A program made the translations under genes and the position numbers. Source: Zea mays (taxonomy: Eukaryota > Streptophyta > Magnoliopsida > Poales > Poaceae). Taken from it: a DNA stretch of 64,000 nucleotides. Of the stretch, positions 10,659-21,234 are shown piece by piece (within the stretch, counting starts at the first letter, position 1; the number at the start of each line of letters is the position of its first letter). Below the pieces are notes generated by a model. That model had not been told where the DNA came from. It saw only the letters and a list, made by a program, of their open reading frames with translations, and did not search any database. The stretch spans positions 76,566,683 through 76,630,682 of the forward strand of contig NC_050096.1 of NCBI RefSeq assembly GCF_902167145.1. The letters are read 5' to 3'.

Positions 10659-13600
10659 CAAGGCCCTCGCCCACACCCAATCCACCCACCAAGAGCCCAC
10701 TGAAGACAATATTCCCCGCACCTGCGAAGACGACACCTTCCGCACTTGCGGGCCCGAAGGACAATCGCAGCCGCCCCCAGGCTTCGCCCCACTGGAGGGC
10801 GCGGATCTCACCGAGGACGGCGAGGTCCTCGGCGTCTCAACAGAAGAACAGTTACAGCTGCACGCCCTGCGCCTCAAGAACCGCAATCTCCAGAGGCAGA
10901 AAGAGATACTGGAAGCCAAGCGCCAGCATGTGTCCGCACTAGCCAAGGTGCGGCAAATGATACGCGACGAGGAGCAGAAGGCCCAAGACCTCGAGCGCGA
11001 GATCGCGCTGATGCAGCGCGAAGGCCACCTCGGTCTACAACAAGAACCATCCCTCCAGCAGCGCGCACAACCGGAAGACACGCGCGAAGGCCACCTCGGC
11101 CTGCAGCATGGCCCACCCCTGCAACACCGGGCGCAGCCGGAGAACCCGCGTTTCCCCCAGCATGACTACGCCTTCCAGCACGGCGCGCCATTCCAAGGGG
11201 TCAACTACCTTGACGAGCGAAGTCCCCTGGCGCCACAACTGCAAGTGACGCCTTGGCCAGCTAACTTCCGAGCAGGGGCATATCCCAAGTACAACGGCAG
11301 CACCGATCCGGCGCAATACATAATGAGCTATCAAGTCACCGTTGCATCCGCCGGAGGGGACGACGCCACAATGGCGAAGTCTTTCATCATCGCCCTAGAG
11401 GGCCCAGCACTCACCTGGTTCACCAGATTGCCTCCGCTGTCCATCGATTCGTGGAGAAGTCTCAGGGACAAGTTCCTCCTCAACTTCCAAGGGTACCGTC
11501 CAGACACCGACGCTTTGGCCGAGCTCTCGCTCTGCAAACAGCTGGAAAAGGAGACTCTGCGGGAGTATTACCGCAAATTCTTAACACTCAAGTCACAGCT
11601 GCCCTCCGTCGATGATCAGATCGCTATCCACTACGCCATCAGTGGCCTTCGGGCCGGCGTCCTCTACAGCCACTGTATCAGAGATCCACCCAAGAACCTT
11701 CAGGAGCTATATCAGCTCTTTGAAAAATATGCCAAATCCGAAGAGCTCCACCAGCGCAAAGTTGAGTCACAGCGGAAGCCCAAAGATGCCCCGCAGTCCA
11801 GCCGCACATGGACCAGGACTCCGCAACCAGACTCCGGTCGAGATGGCCGCAGTCAACAGCAAGTGCACAACATTGCAAACCAGCAGCCTGCTGCTGACCC
11901 CCCTCGTCGCCAGGAATATCCCCCCCAAGGCCGCGGAAACGGAACTCGTGGCAGGGGCCGAGGGCGCGCGCAGCCGCCGCGCCGGTTCTACTGCCTTTTC
12001 CACGGCGAAGACTGCGCCCACCAAACCAAAGACTGCCCCGAAACGAAGGCCACCAGAGACAGAATGGCGCGGGCGCAGCCAGCCGACAATCCCAGAATTG
12101 TCGCGCATAATTACCAGCCACCCCCTCCACCATATATCCACGCTCCCGCTCCGCATCCACCGCACCACGCTTACCAACACCATCAGGAAGTACAAATCGT
12201 ACCTCCTCCACCCCCACCACCACACCAGCAACACCAAAACATCCCCCATGCCCCAAAGCAGGAAGACTTCACCGATCAACCATATCGCGGAGTCATTCAC
12301 ATGATAACAGGGGGGTCCAGCACTGACTTCGACACCAAGCGGCAGAAGCGGGACCACTACCGCAGCATCAACCATGTCGCGGTCACCGGCCCAGTCGTGC
12401 AGACGAAGTGGTCCCACATACCGCTAACCTTCGATGCACGAGACGTCGACCTGCGCAGCGCCCCCCACATCGACGCTATGGTCATCAACTGCAGCGTGGC
12501 AGGCTGGGACCTGCACAAAGTCCTAGTCGACAACGGCATTCAGGCAGACATCATCTTCCTCCACGCCTTCGACCGCATGGGTATAAGCCACAGCCTGCTC
12601 AAGCCTTCGGACAATCCGTTGTATGGCTTCGGCGGCAAAGGCACCTTTCCCGTTGGCAAAATAGAGCTTCCCCTCTCCTTCGGTGTAGCACCCAATGCCC
12701 GAAGTGAGCAAGTAACCTTCGACATTGTCGACATGGTATATCCGTACAACGCCATCATGGGTCGGGGCTCCATCAATAAGTTCGAAGCTGCCATCCATGG
12801 ATTGTACCTATGTATGAAGATACCAGGTCCGCTAGGCGCTATCACGATCTACGGCAACCAGCAGACGGCGCGCAACATAGAGCGGGACTTCGTGCCTGGT
12901 CAGAGGAACGTACACTGTCTCACGACCCAGCGCGAGGTCCCCGCGCCCGCCAGCCCAACCGACAAGCAGCACGAGAAGGCACAGTTGCAGAGCCAAGACG
13001 GAACCAGGACTGTTCCCCTTGATCAGGCCACGCCCAAGCAGACAGTCACCATCAGCGAAGACCTTACGTCACATGAAGAAGAGAGGCTTCTCTGCTGCCT
13101 GGCCAAAAATAAAGATGTCTTCGCCTGGTCCGCCCTAGACTTGGTCGGAGTCAGCCGATCCATAATTGAGCACAGCTTGGGAATTGACCCTTCGGTGCGA
13201 CCAAAAAAGCAAAGGCTCCGCAAAATGTCCGACGAAAAGACAGAGGCCGCCAAGGCGGAAGTGCACCGCCTCCTAGAAGCTAAATTCATCGAGCCAGTGG
13301 CTTACCCCACGTGGCTCTCCAATGTCGTAATGGTGCAGAAAAAAAGCGGGAAATGGCGAATGTGCATAGACTTCACCAGTCTCAATAAGGCCTGCTCGAA
13401 GGACAATTTTCCGTTGCCACGGATCGACAAAATAGTCGATAGCGCGGCCGGATGCGAGGTCATGTCACTCCTCGACTGCTTCTCCGGCTATCACCAGATA
13501 TACATGAAGGAGGAAGACAAGGCTAGCACCAGCTTTATAACACCCTTCGGCACTTATTGCTTCATCAGGATGCCGGAGGGACTCAAGAATGCGGGGTCCA

Positions 13601-16251
13601 CCTTCTCCAGACTCACCAAAACAGTACTCGAAGGGCAGGTCGGCAGAAACATATTTACATATGTGGACGACATCGTCGTCGCCAGCAAGAATAAGGAGGA
13701 CCATCTCGTCGACCTTGCCGAGACATTCGCGAACATGCGAGATGCACGACTCCGCCTGAACCCGGAAAAGTGCGTCTTCGGTGTTCGCCAGGGCAAGATA
13801 TTGGGTTACCTGGTGTCACACCGCGGCATCGAGGCCAACCCAACCAAGATCCAGGCCATCGTCGACATGTCGCCTCCGCAGTCCGTCAGGGACGTCCAGC
13901 GTCTGACAGGCAGATTGGCCGCTCTCAACAGATTCATCTCCAGGTCCGCCGAGCGAAGTCTCCCCTTCCTCAAAACACTTCGCGGTGCGAAAGACTTCGC
14001 CTGGGGGCCGGAGCAAGCAGCGGCCTTCGCCTCATTAAAACAGTACTTATCGGAGCTGGCCATCCTCACAAGCCCCGACTCCTCGCTCCCCCTATTGCTC
14101 TATGTCGCGGCTTCGCCGCACGCGGTCAGCGCGGCACTAGTGCAGGAGCAGACTATTGAAGGCACAGTCAGACAGTGCCCTATTTACTATGTCTCCGAAG
14201 TCCTGACACCGTCCAAATGCAACATGACAGAGCTGGAGAAGATCGCCTACGCAGTTGTTATGTCCTCGCGCAAACTGCGCCATTACTTTGAAGCATTCAA
14301 GGTCCGAGTCACCTCTGACAGGGGGCTCGGCGAACTATTCAGAAACCCGGAGGCATCGGTGAGGATTGCCAAGTGGGCAGCCGAACTCTCCGGCTACCAC
14401 ATCAGCTTCGAGCCCAGGACAGCCATCAAATCGCAAGTCCTGGCAGACTTCGTCGTCGACTGGACTGGGCCAGTAGCACAGCCGGACCCGTCCACAGAAA
14501 AGGTCTGGACCATCCATTGCGACGGCGCATGGTGCCATGCGGGGGCAGGCGTTGCTGCAATCGTCACCTCACCAACCGGAGTCAAACACAGATATGCAGC
14601 ACGCCTCAGCTTCGCTCTGGAATCCGACAGATGCACAAACAACATCGCAGAGTATGAAGCGGTTATCCTCGGCCTCCGCAAGCTAAGGGCCCTCGGAGTC
14701 ACCACATGTATCATCAAGACAGACTCCAAGATAGTTGCCGGCCAGATCGAGAAAGACTATGCAGCAAAGGACCCCGCGCTCATGCAATACCTCGCGGCTA
14801 TCCGAAGTCTCGAGAGACAGTTCAAGGGATTCACCTTGCAGCATGTGGATAGGGCCAAGAACGAGGAGGCCGACGCATTGGCCAAGGCTGCCGCCAGGGG
14901 CGAGCCCTTGCCCTCCGACGTGTTCTTTCACACCATCGGCACGCCTGCCGTCCGGAGCCCCGAAGGGCTCCAAATAACTAATGATAGCGAGGGCCACCGT
15001 ATAGTCAACCTAATCATGACCGAAGACTGGCGGGCACCAATAACCCTGTTCCTACAGGGGTACTATCATCCAACTGACGTCAGTGAGGCAAAGCGCCTCA
15101 GACATCGAAGCCGGGACTTCGCACTGATTGAGGGCCAATTATACAAGAAAGGGGTCAGTCAGCCAATGCTCAAATGCGTCACCGAAACCGAAGGCATGCA
15201 GATCCTACGCGAAGTCCACAGTGGCACGTGCGGCTCGCACGCAGGGCCAAGGGCCCTGGCTGCCAAGGTGATCCGACAAGGGTTTTACTGGCCCGCAATG
15301 ATCTGCGCCGCAAATCGGGTCACGAGGTCCTGCAAAGCCTGCTAGAAGTTCTCTCCTCGGTCAGGCAACCCCTCGCAATATACAAAGCTGATCGCCCATA
15401 CATGGCCTCTCCAGCGCTGGGGCCTGGACATCGTCGGGCCCCTGCCCACCGCTCAGGGGAACCTTAAGTTCGCCTTCGTAGCCGTCGAATACTTCACCAA
15501 ATGGATTGAAGCGAGGGCTGTTTCCACAATCACATCAAAGACTGCCCAGAAATTCTTCTGGCAGAACATCGTTTGCCGCTTCGGAGTACCGTCCGAGCTA
15601 ACAGTTGACAACGGCAAGCAGTTCGACAGCCAAGATTTCAAGGATTTTTGTTTCTCCATCGGCACCAAGCTTGCCTTCGCTTCAGTCTATCATCCGCAGT
15701 CCAACGGGGTCGTGGAGCGTGCCAATGGGAAAATATTCACAGCTGTCAAAAAGATGCTCCTCGATGAAAGAAAAGGCAGATGGACCGATTTATTACCGGA
15801 GGCAGTCTGGGCGCTAAACACAACTGAGTGCAGGGCGACCGGGTTCACTCCTTTCCGCCTTCTATACGGATCGGAGGCAATGACCCCGCAAGAAATAAAG
15901 CATAGGTCCCCGCGTACAGTTCCGTCAGCCGTCCCCGACGTGGATGAGCCAACTTCAAAAGATCTCATTGACGGAGACCGGGTCTTCGCCCTATAGGCCC
16001 TAAACAAATACCAAGCCCAGACCAAAGCATGGCGCGACCACGCAGTCATCCCGAGGGTGTTCAGCGAGGGGGACCTCGTACTCGTCCGAACAGCTCGGAC
16101 GGAGTCCAAGGGCAAGTTGGAGCCCAAGTGGGAGGGCCCCTTCATAGTCAAGTCAAAAGCTTCCCCCAGCGCTTACAGGCTCACAACGCCAAGCGGCGAG
16201 GACCTGGAGCACTCCTGGAACATCGACAACCTTCGCAAATTTTTTGTTTGA

Positions 16252-17102
16252 CCCATTTAGGGCTGATTTCGCCCTTGTAATTCGCCGCAAACAATCTTGT
16301 ACCGGCCCGCACTCTTTTCCTCCCGGGGGGTGAGGTTTTTAACGAGGCGGAGCCATGTAATATATGAGAGAAAAATCCCCCGCAAAAGCATGTGTCGAAA
16401 AAAGACCGCGACGACGGTCTTCGGCATTCGACCAATTCGAAGTCACCGCGAGGATAAGCGCTAGCCACCCTCGCGTGCGACAAATCCGCGCAGAAGTCGC
16501 CTAAGGGTGCAGCCGGACTAAGCACAACAAGTGCGAGAAAATCCAATGTCTATCGCAAAGACTATCCGCGCAGAAGTCGCCTAAGGGTGCAGCCGGACTA
16601 AGCACAACAAGTGCGAGAAAATCCAATGTCTATCGCGAAGACTATCCGCGCAGAAGTCGCCTAAGGGTGCAGCCGGACTAAGCACAACAAGTGCGAGAAA
16701 ATCCAATGTCTATCGCGAAGACTATCCGCGCAGAAGTCGCCTAAGGGTGCAGCCGAACTAAGCACAACAAGTGCGAGAAAATCCAATGTCTATCGCGAAG
16801 ACTATCCGCGCAGAAGTCGCCTAAGGGTGCAGCCGGACCAAGCTCAACAAGTGCGAAAAAACCCGAAGTCTATCGCAAAGACTCCGCGCAGAAGCCGCCT
16901 AAGGGCGCAGCCGAACCAGTACAACAAAAGCAGAAGTGATAGCATCAAACCATCCGCGCTAAGAACGACTATAATCACAATAGCACAGCATAACCAACCA
17001 TATCAGACAAAGGCACACAACGTCCTCGCAGGCACAGGCACGCGAGGGCACACAACTTCATCGTACAAACCCCTACACATATACAAGCGAGGGCACCACA
17101 CT
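16252..17102 (+). repeat. Grande-like spacer with 80-bp tandem array (16,485-16,930)
   Basis: After the pol stop there is no coding sequence. An array starting TCCGCGCAGAAGTCGCCTAA recurs at 16485, 16565, 16645, 16725, 16805 and 16883. The unit is 80 bp, falling to 78 at the last step, and the right-hand copies are more diverged. Tandem arrays between pol and the antisense gene are known for Grande. Units abut with no spacers, so this is not a CRISPR array. Confidence 0.85.
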
Positions 17103-18574
17103 CTACATCGGCCCAACCTTAGGAATAAGTCCCATCTCTCTATAATTAAATAACATTATCCTAAGCTCCTCACCCGCAAAAAGACTTCGCAGTTCCCTTT
17201 CTCCTGTACTCGCAGCGGCCGGCAAAGACAACAGTTCCTGACGACCAACCCTACTCACACGAAGCCGAGCCCCCTCCTCCGCGCTAACCCTACGTTTTGC
17301 AACCGCCCTTCGTCGTCGGCGCCTGGTGCTAGGGCCTGGCACGTCTGGCGCGTCCGCGGCGTGTGGCGAAGCCTCCGCCGCAGCCACGTCCAAGGCCGCA
17401 AAATAATCCAAGTCCTCCTCCGACGACTCCTCAGTCCACTCAACCGAGCTCCCAGAGTCAGTAAAATCAAAAAACTCAGATACAGACCCACCATATTCAT
17501 TCCCACCTTCCGCGGTCGAAGCCGCCAAAAACTCAGTAGTAGCGGTTGCGTGCGCAGGCCCAAAATCTTGAACCTGCGCAGCAACCAAAATTCAGCACAA
17601 CATCCAAAAATTCCCCAACCCTAAACACCTACTACGCCACCTGCGAAGGCCCTGACGCTGCGGGAGCCTCCGCCGTTGACTCCGCCCTTGGCGGTCGGGT
17701 CACGGTTTCGCAAATTCAGTGCGAAGGCAGGACTTCGCACCACCCTCCCTCCGTGAAAAGGCATCTGGCGAGGGCACACTTCGCCCAACGCCTAGCCGTG
17801 CGCCAAGGGCCAGACCCCGTACGCCACGAACTCTTCAACTAAATCACGCCCACTGCTCTGACCGGCGGCGCACCGAAGGGCCCCTTCGTCTGCATCCTCT
17901 TCTGCCACTTCAAAGGGCGGATACGCAGAGTAATAATGAGAGCACATCTCAGACACGGGGAGTCCCACATGGCCTTCGACAGCACCCTCAGCAACGTAAA
18001 ACCAAAACTCATTCCAATTGCCCTACTTGTTGCGGGCGCACGGAACCAACTCCACTACTGGCATTGTGGTCTTGCCGGTCTTCGGCGTGAATGTGCATGA
18101 CCCGAACTGGGCAACTCCGTCCCCAACCATCCTCTTCTGCCAATGCAAACAATAATTCTTCGCAAAAACTTCAACCGACGGCTGTCCGCCGTACGAAGTC
18201 GTCGCCCAGACATACTTCGCCAGCACCACCATGGCATTCGGTGTCAGCTGATGTATTTGAACATTGAATCTACGCAGGACTTCGCCAACAAACCGATGCG
18301 CAGGCAAGCGGAGACCGGCGGCGAAGAACGCCTCGAAAACGACCAACTCACCCTCCGGCTCGGGGACTTCCTCCGTCCCCGGAGCACGAGCAACTCCGCC
18401 GCCAAAGTAGCCCAACCGCTGCATATCTTCAACGCGGGCTGACGTCATCCGTGACACACCAAAATCAACAGTGTCGCCGGCGCGCAACTCCTCCACCATC
18501 AAGCTACTCAACGTCTCCTCAGACAAGGCGGCCGCCGGCGGCGTGGTGTCGGCGGAACAAGAAGAGGACGGCAT
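17103..18574 (-). pseudogene. antisense gene of the Grande-like element (Transposase_28 / 'gene 23' type), broken
   Basis: It runs opposite to gag-pol. The N-terminal part from ATG 18,574 (MPSSSCSADTTPP) carries the conserved block FEAFFAAGLRLPAHRFVGEV, then LRRFNVQIHQLTPNAMV and FAKNYCLHWQ, which match the plant 'putative gypsy type transposon' domain. The frame is lost near 18,022 and continues in another frame (WNEFWFYVAEG to about 17,790). A C-terminal block (RRVSAEEGARLR, LLSLPAAASTGERELRSLF, MGLIPKV) lies at 17,103-17,588. Homologues sit between pol and the 3' LTR of Grande elements, and their role is not established. Gaps between blocks may be introns or damage; this copy is probably dead. 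Confidence 0.7.
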
Positions 18575-19720
18575 TGCTACGTACCGTCGGCGGCGGCGGG
18601 CGGTCTGCTTCACTCGAGCCAGATCTCCGGCGATCAAGAGCACGGCGGGCAGACACAGGAAATAATGACGATGATAGCGATGGACCTGCAAAAAAAAAAC
18701 AGCAGCGGCAGCAGCATACGGCTACAGGGGGGCCTGTCCTGTTACACCACTATATACTCAAAGAGAACCGTGGGCCCGGCCGGAGGATTCGTTCGTACTC
18801 CTACGTGCATGCATGCAGCTGCTAGTCTGCTACTGGTCACGGCGTGTGTGGCTACAGTGGGACAGTTGACGAGCCGGTAGGGATGGGCAAAATGATGCGC
18901 GGCAGATGATGAGCAGACAGACCGCCGCCGGCGCCGGTCCAATGCCTGGGCGGCCGCGCGCGCGGCTACCGTAGTGTGGGCACTGGCCTGCAGCGCGGTC
19001 AGGGGTTGCTGTCTCTTCCTGCCATCCGCTCCCCCCGACTGCACCAATCATATATGCATCTGGATATTTGGGATCGATCGCGAAAAAAAAAATATCTCGC
19101 CGCCTCTTACGTTCAAAACTACACCAAGTGCAACACTGGTGGAGACTGCGTGCAATAACAATATTAGTCTGATTGGTTGTTGTACAGTGGTAGTCTAAAA
19201 TTTTGTAAAGATAGAGTTAGCTTGATATGCTTAACTAAATGATATTCTTAAATGTGATTATAGAATTTATTGAACTTTCTTTTTATTTCTCTAATTCGCA
19301 AATGAATTTTTTAATAGAATCTATTCTAAATTCTATATTAAATTTGATTTCAGATATTTTCAATTTGATATGGCTCGGAGGAATAATCTTGAGAGGTCAG
19401 GCTCCTTGTGCACAGACGATCTGTGCATATGCTTTTGTTTGGTTGTTTACATTATTACATTCAGGATAAATATAGCTTGTGTTTGGTTATCTGCACCAAA
19501 ACGTGTATTAGAAAAAAGAGTGAATAGATAAATCTTTAAATATTACATAGCACGTGTGGTTTAATTTTCCTAAAAAATCCAGGAATACGAATATAAAATC
19601 GGTTCAATGATTACATTTTTTATTTAAAAGATACGATGAAAAAACAAATATAAATGCCTCACAACAGCATGCCACCAGACTGTGGCGTACGCGCGCTGGG
19701 AGCATCTCCCGCGGACCTGG
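18575..19720. other. right edge of the Grande-like element and flanking DNA with no recognised gene
   Basis: To about 18,690 this is the upstream side of the antisense gene. Beyond it the sequence becomes GC-rich low-copy-looking DNA (GGCCGGCC, GCATGCATGC), then AT-rich DNA from about 19,160. No LTR copy, exon or RNA gene was recognised. Confidence 0.5.
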
Positions 19721-20320
19721 TGTTGACATCGTTTTAGGACGTCAATCACTCAATACGAACCAGCGGCGGTGCTCTCTGCACAGGGGCGAACGGTCCGCGG
19801 CCTGGCGCGAGGCTAGGGTTCCTGCCTGACAGCTGAACGGTCCGCGCGTGCGCAGGGGCGGCGGAAGATCGCCGATGGCGCCTGGATCTCGCTCCCGGGA
19901 GGGACCCCGTCAGGGAGGAGAGATCCTAGGAGTTGTCTAGGCTCGGCAGGCCGACCTAGACTCCTCTAATCGACGTAGAGTCGAAGAGAAGCGAAGAATT
20001 TGGGGATTAGAAGGCTAAACTAGAACTAGACTAGAACTACTCCTAGGAAATAAATGCGAATTAGAAGTGTTATTGATTCGATTGATAATTACAAATCGGT
20101 CGTATACCTCTCTATTTATAGAGGAGGGGGCTGGACCCTTTACAAACTAATTCCCCGAGCTAATTCCACGAATCTAGCTAACAACCGTAGCACAAAACTC
20201 GGAACCCTAATCTGCTCTGCGCACGCGCGGACCATCCGGCCCACAGGCGCGGACCGTCCGGACCGTGGACCGTCCGGCCTCAGGGTCGGACCGTCCGCGC
20301 GCTCAAATTGGTGCTCAACA
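19721..20320 (-). repeat. 3' LTR of the gag-only gypsy element
   Basis: Plus-strand TGTTGACATCG...GGTGCTCAACA, matching 24,094-24,696. It carries several GGACCGTCCG-type palindromes near 20,225-20,300 and a TATA-like CTATTTATAGAGG at about 20,111. Confidence 0.9.
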
Positions 20321-21234
20321 TATGCCCCCCTACCTTTTGGTGGAGTTGAGCGAACCAAAAGCAACTAACTCGATGTGATCACATCGGTTTTCTTAAACAT
20401 CTTGCCACTTACTATGATGGTACGCAGTGGCCTTGGTCTCGATGGTTGACTCAACGGATGTGACCCCTTTAGCTTTGATCGAACTGTCAGTCCCAACACC
20501 GTCAAGCGTCATACTGATCTTGACCAATTCGTCACCTTGCTTTTCCTAATTTTCTAAGTGTTCTGGCGTAGCTCCGTAGTCGACCAGGTCTTCTCCTTGC
20601 AGGTCATCTTCCTCCATGGGTGTCGGTACATCGTTGGAGGTGTCTTGGTGTAGTACGGATGGTTTGGCCTCAGGGGTCGGACGGTTCGCGCCCTATACGG
20701 TTGGTCAGGTCTTTATAGCCGTACTGTCTGCCATACCTGCAAAGAGCTGCACAGTTGTTGTTTTATTTTCTGTCTTTGTGGTCGTTTGATTTTCCTCAAC
20801 GGCCTTTGATCTCCATCTCTTTTGTGGTGGCGGATACTGCGTATGCTTGTCATTGAATATTTTTCCGCCTCCTTTTACTGGTTCTCCTTTGCTCTTAGGC
20901 GCTGTAATTTTCGCTTTTGTGATCGCGTTAATCCCGATGGGCACCATCGGGGCATGGAGTATTTTGAATCGGCCGTTTTGTTGACAGTCGTATCTTCTTT
21001 TTTGTTTGTGTTGGCCGATTTACCAGAAATCATCGGCCCTTCGTTATTTTGTTGTACGATAACATCTGTTGTTCCTACTTCAATGACGTCCCCTTTTATC
21101 GTTGGAGGCCGTAGCTATATACCCCCCTGCTGGATTAGTCAGCCTTTGGGGCCGAGTGGTTCGGCAATCTTGCTGGGCATGTGCTCGTGGACCAGATTGA
21201 GGGGCTCTCAATCGGTCTTGTACTAGAGGCATCA
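20321..21234 (-). other. 3' interior of the gag-only element, no intact gene
   Basis: It begins with the polypurine tract next to the 3' LTR. Short minus-strand frames exist but none shows a recognisable domain, and no pol remnant was seen. Confidence 0.6.

Larger units (their letters stand above)
1112..16251 (+). pseudogene. gag-pol: Grande-like gag-pol polyprotein, split by a copia insertion and two TAG stops
   Basis: The frame opens at ATG 1112, breaks at 1187 where the copia element entered, and resumes at 10,664 in the same frame once the element and one CAAGG duplicate are ignored. Domains in order: Gag core (about 11,260-11,760); a CCHC-like knuckle (about 11,987-12,038); protease with VDNG (about 12,527); reverse transcriptase with YVDD (13,660-13,671); an RNase H lacking the usual first aspartate (LLLYVAASPHAVSAAL, about 14,090); a second RNase H with CDGAW (D at 14,521), AEYEA and KTDSK; then integrase with HSGTCGSH and CKAC. 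A TAG at 15,343 follows the integrase zinc motif and another lies at 15,994; the frame otherwise stays open to TGA at 16,249. The integrase core keeps LDIVGP, VDNGKQF and NGVVERANG. The element cannot make a full polyprotein as it stands. Confidence 0.85.
597..18690 (+). mobile_element. Grande-like Ty3/gypsy (Tat clade) retrotransposon, interrupted and missing its 3' LTR
   Basis: The order is 5' LTR, primer site, gag-pol in one frame, an 80-bp tandem array, then an antisense Transposase_28-type gene. That layout is characteristic of Grande elements of Zea. A complete copia element sits inside the gag coding region (1188-10658). No second copy of the 475-bp LTR appears between the antisense gene and the next element at 19,721, so the right end near 18,690 is approximate and the element is 3'-truncated. 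Confidence 0.75.

Noticed and set aside
15340..15410. A frameshift in the Grande-like integrase just after the TAG
   Set aside because: Careful re-reading shows that frame is kept through KFSPRSGNPSQ to WPLQRWGLD; only the nonsense codon is real.
15343..15996. Programmed TAG readthrough as an expression strategy
   Set aside because: Two separate TAGs deep inside integrase, one next to the zinc motif, fit decay better than recoding.
16485..16930. Regular repeats considered as a CRISPR array
   Set aside because: The 80-bp units abut without unique spacers, and the context is a plant retrotransposon.
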